Shown: positions 1 through 7,410 of the stretch, piece after piece
Layout of the letters: every line of letters starts with the position of its first letter
How positions within the stretch are numbered: position 1 is the stretch's first letter
Origin: DATAXP01 sp036272935
GTDB taxonomy: Bacteria; Planctomycetota; Planctomycetia; Pirellulales; PNKZ01
Length of the DNA stretch: 22,799 nucleotides
Direction: 5' to 3'
Assembly: GCA_036272935.1 (NCBI GenBank)
Contig: DATAXP010000138.1
Span: forward strand, 1-22,799
Notes under the pieces: model-generated
Seen by the model: the letters and a program-made list of their open reading frames with translations, nothing else
What the model was told of the DNA's origin: nothing
Databases searched by the model: none
Program-made: the position numbers and the translations under genes

Positions 1-634
1 TCGTCAGTCGCAGTCCCAGGTCGCCGGTCTTGCTGGGGCCGGTGATCAGTGTCACGTTGCTGGGCATGCGGTCGCTGCCGACGGCGACGAGCTGATCGAA
101 AAAATCGAATAAGTCCGGCACGATCTGCGCGCGTTCGACAATCGCCACGTGTACCGGGGGCAGCAGGCTGGCCAGGCGCTCGCTCCCCGGGCTCGACCAC
201 ATCGACAGCGTACCCGTCTCGGCCACGGCCACCGTGGCGCTAGTGATGCCGATCTCGGCGGCGAGCATTTTCGCGCGCTGCTCGGCGGAGTCGAGCGAAT
301 GCAGCGAGTCGTAATCGAGTTGTTCGATGCCCGAGCCGCGCAGGATTTCTGCCAGGCCGAGCCGATCGAGCAGCTCATGTCGCCAACAAAGCGCCGAGCG
401 CGGTCGATAGTGCTCGATCAGCTTGCCGAGCGCTGCGCGTGCCTCGTCGAGCGAGGCCACGACCATCGCCTGTCCGCCGACCTTGTCGACCTCGGCGGCC
501 AGGTGCGCCACGGGATCGGGACCAGCCCCTTGATAGCCCGGTCGCCCGTCGCACGGCGGGGCATGTTGCGCGTGGTAGGCGCGGCCTGCTGCGGCGGCGT
601 TCCGGACGCGGGCCAGGAATTCCGCGCGGCTCAT
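1..634 (-). CDS. lutC: LutC-like lactate utilization protein (LUD domain), partial at left edge
   Basis: LutC is a cytoplasmic subunit of the LutABC complex, which oxidises L-lactate to pyruvate. Reading the minus strand from the ATG at 634 gives about 211 codons that stay open to the window edge, so the C-terminus is missing. The visible part is a LUD (DUF162) domain. It contains the signature GITSATVAVAETGTL around residues 130-145 and LITGPSKTGDL near residue 200, and LutB carries a matching pair of motifs. The start overlaps the lutB stop by four bases (ATGA at 631-634), which points to translational coupling. No lutA is seen on either side within the window; it may lie to the left or elsewhere in the genome. 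The family assignment is firm. The substrate (lactate) is taken from the family and is less certain. Confidence 0.88.
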   Translation of the reverse strand, partial: MSRAEFLARVRNAAAAGRAYHAQHAPPCDGRPGYQGAGPDPVAHLAAEVDKVGGQAMVVASLDEARAALGKLIEHYRPRSALCWRHELLDRLGLAEILRGSGIEQLDYDSLHSLDSAEQRAKMLAAEIGITSATVAVAETGTLSMWSSPGSERLASLLPPVHVAIVERAQIVPDLFDFFDQLVAVGSDRMPSNVTLITGPSKTGDLGLRLT

Positions 635-2067
635 GGTTTCTCCTCGTGCCACCAATCGCGGAACCGCTCGGCGGCCGGGGCGGGAAAATCTCGCGACTCG
701 GTCCAGCCGTGCAGCTCACCGGGCAACTTGTGCAGCCACGGGCCGCGCGCCACTCGACTGACTAGCCGCGAAGCGAACCATGTCGCCAGTCGGTACAGCC
801 ACGGTCGGCGCATCGCCACGGCCCAGGCGCGGTACGCCAGCGATTCGAGCCGACCAAGCTGGTCGGGTTCATGATGCAACTGTTCGCGCAGCGTGACGAG
901 CAGCTCGGGAATGGCGATCTTCACCGGGCACGCGGCCTGGCAGGCGCCGCACAGGCTCGAGGCATGCGGCAGATGGCGGTTCGCACTCAAGCCGTCGTAA
1001 AGTGGCGTAAGCACCGCGCCGATCGGTCCCGAGTAGACGCCGCCGTAGGCGTGGCCGCCGATGTTGCGGTAGATGGGGCAGGCGTTGAGGCACGCGCCGC
1101 AACGAATGCAGAACAGACTTTCGCGCAAGGGGCCGCCGAGCACGCGCGATCGGCCGTTGTCGAGCAGCACCAGGTGAAACTCGTCGGGACCGTCGATCTC
1201 GCCGGGTTGTCGCGGTCCGGTGATCAACGACGTGTAGATCGACAGTTTCTGCCCGGTGGCCGCTCGGGCCAGCACCTTCAGGAACACTGGCAAGTCGGCC
1301 AGTTGCGGGATTACCTTCTCAATGCCCATCAGCGCGATGTGCACCCGTGGCAGCGACGTGGTGAGCCGGGCGTTGCCTTCGTTGGAGACAATCACGACGG
1401 TCCCTGTCTCGGCGACGGCGAAATTCGCCCCCGAGATGCCGACCTCGGCGGCGGCGAACGCACTGCGCAGACGCTCGCGGCCATAGGATGCAAGCTCCTC
1501 GCTCGATTCGGGCAACAGCCGTCCGGCGTCGCGGCTGAGAATGTCGCGGGCCTCGTCAAGCGTCAGGTGCATTGCCGGGGCGACGACATGGCTGGGGCGG
1601 TGACCGGCAAGCTGAATGAGGAACTCGCCGAAATCGGTTTCCACAACGTCGATGCCCGCCGCCTCGAGCGCCGGGTTCAGGTGGATTTCCTCGCTGGTCA
1701 AGGACTTGGCTTTGACGACGCGCTGCGCGCCGGCGGAGCGGATGATTTCGAGGATCGTTTGCCGGGCCGCTTCGGCATCAGGCGCCCAGTGCACCTTGCC
1801 GCCGCGACGGACGATGCTCGCTTCGAGCGTTTCCAGGTGCTTGTCCAACTCGGCCAGCGTCGCATCCTTGACCCGCCGTGCGTGGTCGCGCACGGCGCTA
1901 CTGTCGCCGAAGGCGGCGTAGGCTTCGCGGTTGCGCGCCCCCATCGTGTCGCCGAGGTTCGCCAGGGCCAATTGCAGGTTCGCGTCGGCCAGCGCCTGAT
2001 CGGCAGCGGCGAGGAACTCGTGGTGCTCGTGGCGTGCGTAGGCGTCGGTGAACGCGGGAGTGTCCAA
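631..2067 (-). CDS. lutB: LutB-like iron-sulfur lactate utilization protein
   Basis: This is the iron-sulfur electron-transfer subunit of the LutABC lactate oxidation complex, 478 residues, a normal length for the family. A LUD domain covers roughly residues 65-305, with ISGANFAVAETGTVV near 211-225 and LITGPRQPGEI near 281-291. A dicluster ferredoxin region follows, with cysteines at 320, 323, 326 and 330 (CIRCGACLNACP) and at 373, 376 and 380 (CGACQAACPVKI). The last 75 residues match the LutB C-terminal domain (DUF3390 type), rich in Trp and Arg. The start is a TTG at 2067. The next ATG, at codon 42, would cut off the conserved N-terminal helix, so TTG is preferred. It lies 16 bases after the small membrane-protein gene and overlaps lutC by ATGA. 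Its own promoter is not seen; transcription may come from upstream of the sulfatase. Confidence 0.92.
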   Translation of the reverse strand: MDTPAFTDAYARHEHHEFLAAADQALADANLQLALANLGDTMGARNREAYAAFGDSSAVRDHARRVKDATLAELDKHLETLEASIVRRGGKVHWAPDAEAARQTILEIIRSAGAQRVVKAKSLTSEEIHLNPALEAAGIDVVETDFGEFLIQLAGHRPSHVVAPAMHLTLDEARDILSRDAGRLLPESSEELASYGRERLRSAFAAAEVGISGANFAVAETGTVVIVSNEGNARLTTSLPRVHIALMGIEKVIPQLADLPVFLKVLARAATGQKLSIYTSLITGPRQPGEIDGPDEFHLVLLDNGRSRVLGGPLRESLFCIRCGACLNACPIYRNIGGHAYGGVYSGPIGAVLTPLYDGLSANRHLPHASSLCGACQAACPVKIAIPELLVTLREQLHHEPDQLGRLESLAYRAWAVAMRRPWLYRLATWFASRLVSRVARGPWLHKLPGELHGWTESRDFPAPAAERFRDWWHEEKP

Positions 2068-2083
2068 GGGTCGGCTGCTCGAC

Positions 2084-2437
2084 TTACGGAAGCGATTGGT
2101 AGATCACGACGATCCAAGGGACAACGCCGGCCAGGGCCGCGACGGCCAACACTCCCGGCGGCGGACGAGTGCTGCGCAGCCTGATGGTCGCCGCCATCAG
2201 CACCAGCGACAAGGTACCGATCACCAAGGCCGCGAACCACAGGAAATTGCAGAGCACAAGGAAGCCCGCCGTACCAGGATCGAATTGTTTGATGTACAGC
2301 CCGACGCCCACGGCGATGATCTCGCAGATTAGCGTCGTGGCAACGCTGAGCATCCACGCGACGGTGAGCACCTCAACGCTTTGCCGCGGATCGAAACCGG
2401 GCGAGCGTGTAGTTTGCTGTTTCTTGGCTGGCGGCAT
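2084..2437 (-). CDS. small membrane protein of unknown function, three predicted helices
   Basis: I do not recognise a named family. The product is about 117 residues from the ATG at 2437; a TTG at 2452 could add five residues. After a basic, polar N-terminus (PPAKKQQTTRS) there are three hydrophobic stretches at about residues 26-49, 58-85 and 95-115. The short loops include a Thr/Arg-Pro rich linker (IRLRSTRPPPG), which suggests a small inner-membrane protein. It sits between the sulfatase (stop at 2469) and lutB (start at 2067) on the same strand, with gaps of 31 and 16 bases, so it is probably cotranscribed with both. No catalytic motif is visible. Proteins of this look are common as uncharacterised membrane proteins in planctomycetes, but this is recall and was not searched. 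Confidence 0.75.
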   Translation of the reverse strand: MPPAKKQQTTRSPGFDPRQSVEVLTVAWMLSVATTLICEIIAVGVGLYIKQFDPGTAGFLVLCNFLWFAALVIGTLSLVLMAATIRLRSTRPPPGVLAVAALAGVVPWIVVIYQSLP

Positions 2438-2468
2438 CAGTCGATGGGGCAAACTCGCGGCGACGCGC

Positions 2469-3992
2469 TCAACGAATCTTCAGATCGGGCAACTGCTGCT
2501 TGATTCCTTCGTCGAGCGGCATGCGATCGGTCTCGGCCGTGAGGCCGGTTGCGGCCATCAGCCGCGCCAGCTCGGCCTGCAACTGGGCGACGACCGGCGC
2601 GTACTTGGGCCGGGCGATGAGGTTGTGCCGTTCCTCGGGATCGAACTCGATATTGTACAGCTCGGCCATGTGGCGGTCGGCACTGCCGTCGCCGTGCGGG
2701 TAGTGCACGTACTTCCAACTCTCGGTGCGCACGCCGCGAACGTTCGGCGTGTAGGGAAACTGCTGCTCGTAGTTGTAGTGGTAGAACCAGCTCTTGCGCC
2801 ACGCCGGATCGCCCGCGCGGACCAGCTTCACCCAACTTCGGCCGTGAATGTTCTCTCGTGGTACCGCCCCGCACAGCTCGAGTAGGCTGGGGGCCATGTC
2901 GATCGTGAGCACTTGCTGGTCGATCACCTTGGGCCGATCGGTCGGCAGCAGGCCCGGATAGCGCACCACGAGCGGAATGCGGATGCTCGGCTCGTGCATG
3001 GTGCGCTTGTCGACCATGCCATCCTCGCCGTTGAGGATGCCGTTGTCGGCCATGAAGACGATGATCGTGTTGTCCAGCTCGCCACGGCGGCGCAGCAGAG
3101 CGACCAACCGGCCGACGCTATCGTCGACACTCAGAATGGTGGCCCAATAGGCGTGGGTCATCGCGGCGAAATCGCGCACCCCGGCGGGCGAATCGTCGGG
3201 GAACTTCTTGCGCCACTCGAACAGCGGACCGAAGATGCCGTGCCACGTGTACTCGCGCTGGCGAATCCACTCGGGCTTGTCGTCGAGCATGAACGCCGTT
3301 TCGGGATACGCCACGGGAACGTTGTCGAAGGCGTGCTCGTACTTGGGCTCGGGAAAGTAGAAGCTGTGCGGCGCCTTGTGCCCGACCATCAGCAGCCACG
3401 GCTTGCCGCCGTGATCGCGGCCGAGCCACTCCTCGGCCATGGCGGTGACGACCGTCGTGTAGTAACCGGGAATCACCTTGCGGCCGGTGCCGTTGACGTT
3501 GAACTCGGTATCGAAATACTTCCCCTGCCCCTTGTGCGTGACAAACCAGTTGAACCCGGGGCGCGGCTCGTCGTTGTCTTCGCCCATGTGCCACTTGCCG
3601 ATGTACGCCGTGTCGTAGCCGGCCGATTGCAGCACCATCGGGAAACTGCGGAAGCCGGTGGGGTATTCGGTGAAGTTATTCATCACGCCGTGCGTGTGGG
3701 CGTACAGGCCGCTGAGAATGCTGGCCCGGCTGGGCGAACAAAGGCTGGTGGTGCAGAACGTGTTGCGGAAGTACGCACCTTGGCGGCCGAGCGCATCGAT
3801 GTGCGGTGTCTTGAGGTGCTTGCTGCCGCCGAGCCCCAGGGCATCGGCCCGCTGGTCGTCGGTAAGGACGAACAGCACATTGGGGTGGCGGGCAGTGGCG
3901 GTTTGCTGCTGGGCGAAGGCCGGTAATCCGGACGCGCCGATCAGCAAAGCGGCCGAGAATACTGCGGTGAGCGTGCGTGGCGAAAGTTGCAT
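2469..3992 (-). CDS. secreted type I sulfatase (CSPSR active site)
   Basis: This is a formylglycine-dependent sulfatase of about 507 residues, near the usual family length, that should remove sulfate esters from a carbohydrate or similar substrate in the periplasm or outside the cell. From the ATG at 3992 there is a signal peptide (residues 1-27, ending GLPAFA). Next come the calcium-binding Asp pair in LTDDQRAD (45-46) and the maturation motif CSPSRASILSG, with Cys85 as the formylglycine precursor. Later motifs are IGKWHMG, FMADNG and a C-terminal WKYVHYP segment. The open frame extends to 4082, but the upstream start is rejected: the signal peptide begins at 3992, and a promoter-like sequence lies at 4054-4082. 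No clear Shine-Dalgarno site is seen. The maturing enzyme (FGE or anSME) is not in the window. The exact substrate cannot be read from sequence. Confidence 0.93.
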   Translation of the reverse strand: MQLSPRTLTAVFSAALLIGASGLPAFAQQQTATARHPNVLFVLTDDQRADALGLGGSKHLKTPHIDALGRQGAYFRNTFCTTSLCSPSRASILSGLYAHTHGVMNNFTEYPTGFRSFPMVLQSAGYDTAYIGKWHMGEDNDEPRPGFNWFVTHKGQGKYFDTEFNVNGTGRKVIPGYYTTVVTAMAEEWLGRDHGGKPWLLMVGHKAPHSFYFPEPKYEHAFDNVPVAYPETAFMLDDKPEWIRQREYTWHGIFGPLFEWRKKFPDDSPAGVRDFAAMTHAYWATILSVDDSVGRLVALLRRRGELDNTIIVFMADNGILNGEDGMVDKRTMHEPSIRIPLVVRYPGLLPTDRPKVIDQQVLTIDMAPSLLELCGAVPRENIHGRSWVKLVRAGDPAWRKSWFYHYNYEQQFPYTPNVRGVRTESWKYVHYPHGDGSADRHMAELYNIEFDPEERHNLIARPKYAPVVAQLQAELARLMAATGLTAETDRMPLDEGIKQQLPDLKIR

Positions 3993-4053
3993 GGGTCGTG
4001 CGCGAAGCGGCCTGTGTGATGGCGAGCCCCCGAAGATTGGATCGCAAAATACG

Positions 4054-4082
4054 AATATCGGCTCGATGCGGCGCTGAGTCAA
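4054..4082 (-). promoter_or_regulatory. candidate sigma70-type promoter for the sulfatase-TM-lutBC run
   Basis: On the minus strand, TTGACT (4077-4082) is followed after 17 bases by GATATT (4054-4059). The -35 box matches five of six consensus bases and the -10 box four of six, with ideal spacing. Transcription would start near 4047 and give a leader of about 55 bases before the ATG at 3992. The element covers the far upstream part of the open frame, which supports the downstream start. It is a pattern match only. Confidence 0.5.
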
Positions 4083-4101
4083 CGAGGTGACCGGCGTGCG
4101 A

Positions 4102-5886
4102 CTACTTGTGCTGACGACGGTGGGGGCAGCCGTTGCCGAGGTTCCAGGCGGTGTTGATCAGCCCGACATGCGCGAACGCCTGCGGGAAATTACCGACCTG
4201 GCGCTGCTCGTGCGGATCGTACTCCTCGGCCAACAGCCCCACATCGTTGCGCAGCTCAAGCAGCCGCGCGAACAGTTGCTCGGCGTCGCCGCGTCGGCCG
4301 AGCAGGGCATAGTTGTCGGCAAGCCAGAAGGTACACGCCAGGAACGCACCTTCGCCGGGGGGCAGCCCGTCGACACTCTTCTTCGGCCGATAGCGCGCCA
4401 CGAAGCCGTCGATGAGCAACTCCTTCTCGATCGCCTCGACGGTGCCGGCGACCCGGGGATCGCTGACAGGCAGGAATCCCACAAGCGGGATCATCAGCAA
4501 GCTGGCATCCAGGTCGGGCGCTCCGTACGACTGCACAAACGTGTTGCGCTTCTTGTCGAAGCCTTTCTTGCAGACTTCCTTGTGAATCTCATCGCGAACG
4601 CTTCGCCAGCGTTCGACGGGCCCTTCGAAGCCGAATTGCTCGGCGTCCTTGATCAGCCGATCGAACGCCACCCAGGCCATCACCTTCGAATGCGTGAAGT
4701 GTCGCCGTGGGCCGCGAACCTCCCAAATGCCTTCGTCGGGTTCTTTCCACCCGGTTTCAAGGAACTCGGCCAACTTCGTTTCCACGCGCCACGCGTTCTC
4801 GTCGCATTCGTGCCCTGCGGCGCGGGCCGTGTGCATGGCGTCGATCAGCTCGCCGAACACGTCGAGCTGAAACTGACGGTGGGCCGCGTTGCCGATGCGC
4901 ACCGGCTTGGAATCGGCGTAGCCGGCGAGCCAATCGAGTTCGATCTCGGTGAGCCGGCGCTCGCCGGCCAGCCCGTACATGATGTTCATTTGCGAAGGAT
5001 TGCCGGCCACGGCGCGTAGCAGCCATTCGCGCCAGGCGTGCGCTTCGTCGATATACCCATTGGTCAGCAGCGCTTCGAGCGTGAGCGTGGCATCGCGCAC
5101 CCAGCAGTAGCGATAGTCCCAATTGCGTACGCCGCCGATGCGTTCGGGAAGTGATGTGGTCGCGGCGGCGACGATACCGCCGGTCGGTTCGTAGGTAAGC
5201 GCCTTGAGCGTGACCAGCGAGCGCACCACGGCCTCGCGATGCGGGCCGTCGTACATGCAGCGATGCGCCCAGCGATGCCACCAGCGCTCGGTGCGCTTGA
5301 GTGCCTGAAATGCATCGAGCGATGGCGGCGGCTTGATGTGCGAAGCGTACCAGGTGAGCACGAACGGGGTCTGTTGCCCGGCGTCGACGGTGAAGTTTCC
5401 CAGTGTGGTCAGGTCTTCGCCGCGCAGATGGATCGGCGTTTCGAGCCGCAGCGAGTCGGGCCCCGCCACGGCGTTGATGCCCCGATCGATCTGACGGACC
5501 CAGGGAACGATCGAGCCGTAGTCGGTGCGCAGCACCATGCGCATCTGCATCGCAACCTGGCCTTCGAGCCCCTCGACGATGCGCACCAGGTCGGGATACT
5601 CGTGGCGCAAGGGCATGAAGTCGACCACCCGCGCGCGTCCGGTGGAGGTTTCGAACTCGGTTTCGAGAATCAGCGTCTCATCGCGGTAGCGGCGCGTCGC
5701 GCTGCGCGGCTCCTCGGCCGGGGCAATCTGCCAGTAGCCATTCTCGGGCGTTCCCAAGAGCGCGGCGAAGCAGGCGCCGCCGTCGAAGCGCGGCAGGCAG
5801 AGCCAGTCGATCGACCCGTCGCGGGCCACGAGCGCTGCCGTGTGGCAATCGCCGATCAGTGCGTAGTCTTCGATGCGCTTCGACAC
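4102..5886 (-). CDS. glycoside hydrolase family 15 protein (glucoamylase/trehalase-like)
   Basis: A 594-residue GH15 enzyme, full length for the bacterial two-domain type. Such enzymes cleave alpha-glucosidic bonds in starch- or glycogen-derived glucans or in trehalose, with inversion. The N-terminal beta domain (about 1-215, trehalase-like N-terminal type) opens with IEDYALIGDCHTAALV and DGSIDWLCLPRFD. The (alpha/alpha)6 barrel follows, with RNWDYRYCWVRDA at about 254-266, GIWEVRG (Glu389, likely general acid) and PGEGAFLACTFWL (Glu512, likely general base). The start is a GTG at 5886, fixed by the conserved N-terminus; the ribosome site is weak. There is no signal peptide, so it is probably cytoplasmic and acts on internal glycogen or trehalose. 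It lies downstream of csrA and ppk2 with a 66-base gap that holds a hairpin. Whether it is a glucoamylase or a trehalase is undecided. Confidence 0.9.
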   Translation of the reverse strand: MSKRIEDYALIGDCHTAALVARDGSIDWLCLPRFDGGACFAALLGTPENGYWQIAPAEEPRSATRRYRDETLILETEFETSTGRARVVDFMPLRHEYPDLVRIVEGLEGQVAMQMRMVLRTDYGSIVPWVRQIDRGINAVAGPDSLRLETPIHLRGEDLTTLGNFTVDAGQQTPFVLTWYASHIKPPPSLDAFQALKRTERWWHRWAHRCMYDGPHREAVVRSLVTLKALTYEPTGGIVAAATTSLPERIGGVRNWDYRYCWVRDATLTLEALLTNGYIDEAHAWREWLLRAVAGNPSQMNIMYGLAGERRLTEIELDWLAGYADSKPVRIGNAAHRQFQLDVFGELIDAMHTARAAGHECDENAWRVETKLAEFLETGWKEPDEGIWEVRGPRRHFTHSKVMAWVAFDRLIKDAEQFGFEGPVERWRSVRDEIHKEVCKKGFDKKRNTFVQSYGAPDLDASLLMIPLVGFLPVSDPRVAGTVEAIEKELLIDGFVARYRPKKSVDGLPPGEGAFLACTFWLADNYALLGRRGDAEQLFARLLELRNDVGLLAEEYDPHEQRQVGNFPQAFAHVGLINTAWNLGNGCPHRRQHK

Positions 5887-5923
5887 GCGGACACCTGCGG
5901 TGTAATGAAGAATGACCGAGTCC

Positions 5924-5958
5924 GAATGACGAACGTGGCCGTTCGTGCTTCGTCATTC
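5924..5958. repeat. 35-base hairpin/inverted repeat between ppk2 and GH15
   Basis: GAATGACGAA (5924-5933) is repeated in perfect inverse as TTCGTCATTC (5949-5958). An inner alternative stem pairs ACGAACG with CGTTCGT on the minus strand. The structure spans the ppk2 stop codon, and a further partial copy (GAATGACCGA) starts at 5910. No T-run follows, so a classical Rho-independent terminator is doubtful. It could attenuate readthrough, protect the mRNA 3' end, or be a small dispersed repeat. The geometry is seen directly; the role is inference. Confidence 0.6.
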
Positions 5959-6762
5959 TATCTTGACGCCTTCCAAGTCCGTGGCCGGTTCTGGATATTG
6001 CGGGTCCATCTTTTCCAGGGTCTTGCGCAGCAGCCGGCTCACAAACCAGTTGCGATGCCATTTATGGTCCGCCGGCACGATGTGCCACGGCGCTTCGTCG
6101 GTGTTGGTGCGCGTGAGCGCTTCCTCGTAGGCCTGCTGGTAGTCGTCCCAGCGCTCGCGGTCTTCCAGGTCGCTGCGATCGAATTTCCAGCGGCGATGCG
6201 GATCGTCGAGCCGCCTTTGCAGCCGTTTGGCCTGCTCGTGCTTGCTGATGTGCAGGAAGCACTTGATGACGGTCGTGCCGCTGCGCACCAGCAGCCGCTC
6301 GAAGTCGTTAATCTCGTCGTACCGCGGCCGCCACACTTTCTCGGGCGCCAGCTTGCGGACGCGCACCACGACCACGTCTTCGTAGTGCGAGCGATTGAAA
6401 ATGCCGATGTAGCCGTGGGCGGGTGCGTTGCGATGCACACGCCAGAGAAAATCGTGCCGCAGTTCCTCTTCGGTCGGCGTGCGATAGCTCACCACCTGGC
6501 AGCTCTGCGGACTGACGCCGGAGAGCACGTGCCGCAACGTGCCATCCTTGCCGGCCGAGTCCATCCCTTGCAGGATCAGCAGCACGGCCCGCCGACGCTC
6601 GGCGTAAAGCTTATACGCCAAGCGGGCCATCGCCTTGATGTTGGCCTGCATTTCCTGCCGCGCCGCGGGCTTGTCGAGCCCGCTGGTATGCGCGGGATCG
6701 AAATCAGCGAGCCGAATCTTGGAACCGGCGCCGGCGGTGCGTTGTTGTGTCATGCGCGGCAT
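5953..6762 (-). CDS. ppk2: PPK2-family polyphosphate:nucleotide phosphotransferase
   Basis: Transfers phosphate between polyphosphate and nucleoside mono- or diphosphates, linking the polyphosphate reserve to ATP/GTP pools in the cytoplasm. From the ATG at 6762 it is 269 residues, typical of a one-domain PPK2. The Walker A motif GMDSAGKDG lies at about 66-74 and the Walker B-type NRSHYEDV at about 123-130. They are separated by the expected lid region with SYRTPTEEELRHDFLWR. The open frame extends upstream to 6834, but family homology starts only near IRLADFD. The ATG at 6762 has AGAAG upstream; the ATG at 6753 is an alternative. The start lies inside the 3' end of csrA, overlapping by about 59 bases in another frame, which suggests coupled translation. 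The class (ADP- or AMP-phosphorylating) cannot be settled by eye. Confidence 0.92.
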   Translation of the reverse strand: MPRMTQQRTAGAGSKIRLADFDPAHTSGLDKPAARQEMQANIKAMARLAYKLYAERRRAVLLILQGMDSAGKDGTLRHVLSGVSPQSCQVVSYRTPTEEELRHDFLWRVHRNAPAHGYIGIFNRSHYEDVVVVRVRKLAPEKVWRPRYDEINDFERLLVRSGTTVIKCFLHISKHEQAKRLQRRLDDPHRRWKFDRSDLEDRERWDDYQQAYEEALTRTNTDEAPWHIVPADHKWHRNWFVSRLLRKTLEKMDPQYPEPATDLEGVKIE

Positions 6763-7186
6763 TATGCTTCTCGCTCGCTCGGCGTTCCAGTCGCGGCTCG
6801 CGATCTGGCCAGCTCGGCATGTCCGCGGCGGCATGAGCCGCCACGAACACCGGATGGCTGATCACCGCCGGCCCGTCGAGGAGGTGATGCTCGGCCGTGG
6901 CCAGGGCCTCGGCCGCGGTGCCTTCTTCCGGCGACGAGAATCCTTCGACGGTTGTGGTGTTACGCTGGCGCAGCTCGGCCAGGCGGCGACCAGGCCGCGA
7001 CGGTTCGCTGTTCACTGCGCCGGCCGTTTGCGCTGCGATTGCCTTGAGCTCTCCGCGGGCGATGTTCAGATCGCGCGGTGCCTCGATGCCGATCCGCACG
7101 CTGCTCCCTTTAATCTGCAGGACAGTGATGCGGATGTTGTCGCCGATCTGAATTTGCTGCTGCGTCTTTCGGGTGAGTACCAACAC
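6704..7186 (-). CDS. csrA: CsrA carbon storage regulator with a long C-terminal extension
   Basis: CsrA is a small dimeric RNA-binding protein that binds GGA motifs in mRNA leaders and controls translation of carbon-storage and other genes. Residues 1-48 are a clear CsrA domain (MLVLTRKTQQQIQIGDNIRI, then SSVRIGIEAPRDL). The RNA-contact residues Leu4 and Arg44 are present. The usual length is 60-75 residues; here the frame continues to 160. The tail is polar, Ala/Arg/His-rich and without a recognised domain. In codons 81-126, 38 of 46 codons end in G or C, as expected for a translated GC-rich gene. The start is a GTG at 7186, preceded by AAAGGAGG with a six-base spacer, the best ribosome site in the window. 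The tail overlaps ppk2. The CsrA call is firm; a functional tail is inferred. Confidence 0.9.
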   Translation of the reverse strand: MLVLTRKTQQQIQIGDNIRITVLQIKGSSVRIGIEAPRDLNIARGELKAIAAQTAGAVNSEPSRPGRRLAELRQRNTTTVEGFSSPEEGTAAEALATAEHHLLDGPAVISHPVFVAAHAAADMPSWPDREPRLERRASEKHNAAHDTTTHRRRRFQDSAR

Positions 7187-7192
7187 GGCAGG

Positions 7193-7200
7193 CCTCCTTT
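7193..7200 (-). promoter_or_regulatory. strong Shine-Dalgarno site of csrA, with overlapping GGA motif
   Basis: The minus strand reads AAAGGAGG, ending six bases before the GTG at 7186. It fixes the non-ATG start. The same bases hold a GGA trinucleotide. Two more GGA trinucleotides lie in the leader at 7232-7234 (in ACAGGA) and 7245-7247. CsrA is known to bind such motifs and block ribosome entry, so feedback on its own mRNA is plausible. Confidence 0.7.
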
Positions 7201-7260
7201 GCTTGCGGTGATTTGCTTCAATCGTTCGTTTTCCTGTCGCCTGTTCCGGTCGTGTGGTAA

Positions 7261-7276
7261 AGCACGGTTCGTGCCA
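7261..7276 (-). promoter_or_regulatory. possible sigma54 (-24/-12) promoter or small palindrome upstream of csrA
   Basis: The minus strand reads TGGCACGAACCGTGCT. Against the sigma54 consensus TGGCACG-N4-TTGCW this has the GG and GC elements at the correct spacing and differs only in one T of the -12 box. Transcription would begin near 7250, giving a leader of about 64 bases. The same bases form the palindrome GCACG-GTT-CGTGC, so the match could be a by-product of a hairpin or operator. A second hairpin, GCGCGA-TT-TCGCGC, lies at 7283-7296. No activator gene is nearby. Confidence 0.3.
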
Positions 7277-7375
7277 GACACTGCGCGATTTCGCGCGGAT
7301 TTCGGCAAATCATTGCGTCATAATCACTTGTGAAAATTAGCTATCAGCTTCTTCATCATTCTTGGTGTACGAATG

Positions 7376-7394
7376 TTTACAAACGCATTGTAAA
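7376..7394. promoter_or_regulatory. 19-bp perfect dyad, possible operator
   Basis: TTTACAA and TTGTAAA are perfect inverse 7-base arms with a 5-base spacer (ACGCA), a geometry typical of a dimeric repressor or activator site. It lies in the AT-rich middle of the divergent region, 190 bases before the csrA start and 132 bases before the sulfatase start, so it could act on either. The regulator is unknown. Confidence 0.5.
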
Positions 7395-7410
7395 GCGCAC
7401 AAACCGTAGG

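Noticed and set aside
871..2184. 437-codon plus-strand open frame opposite lutB
   Set aside because: Antisense to all the conserved iron-sulfur and LUD motifs; no recognisable domain.
3993..4082. 30-residue N-terminal extension of the first sulfatase
   Set aside because: The signal peptide begins at 3992 and the extension covers a promoter-like sequence.
5239..6861. 540-codon plus-strand open frame across GH15 and ppk2
   Set aside because: It lies opposite two well-recognised genes, shows no family likeness, and is the usual mirror frame of GC-rich coding DNA.
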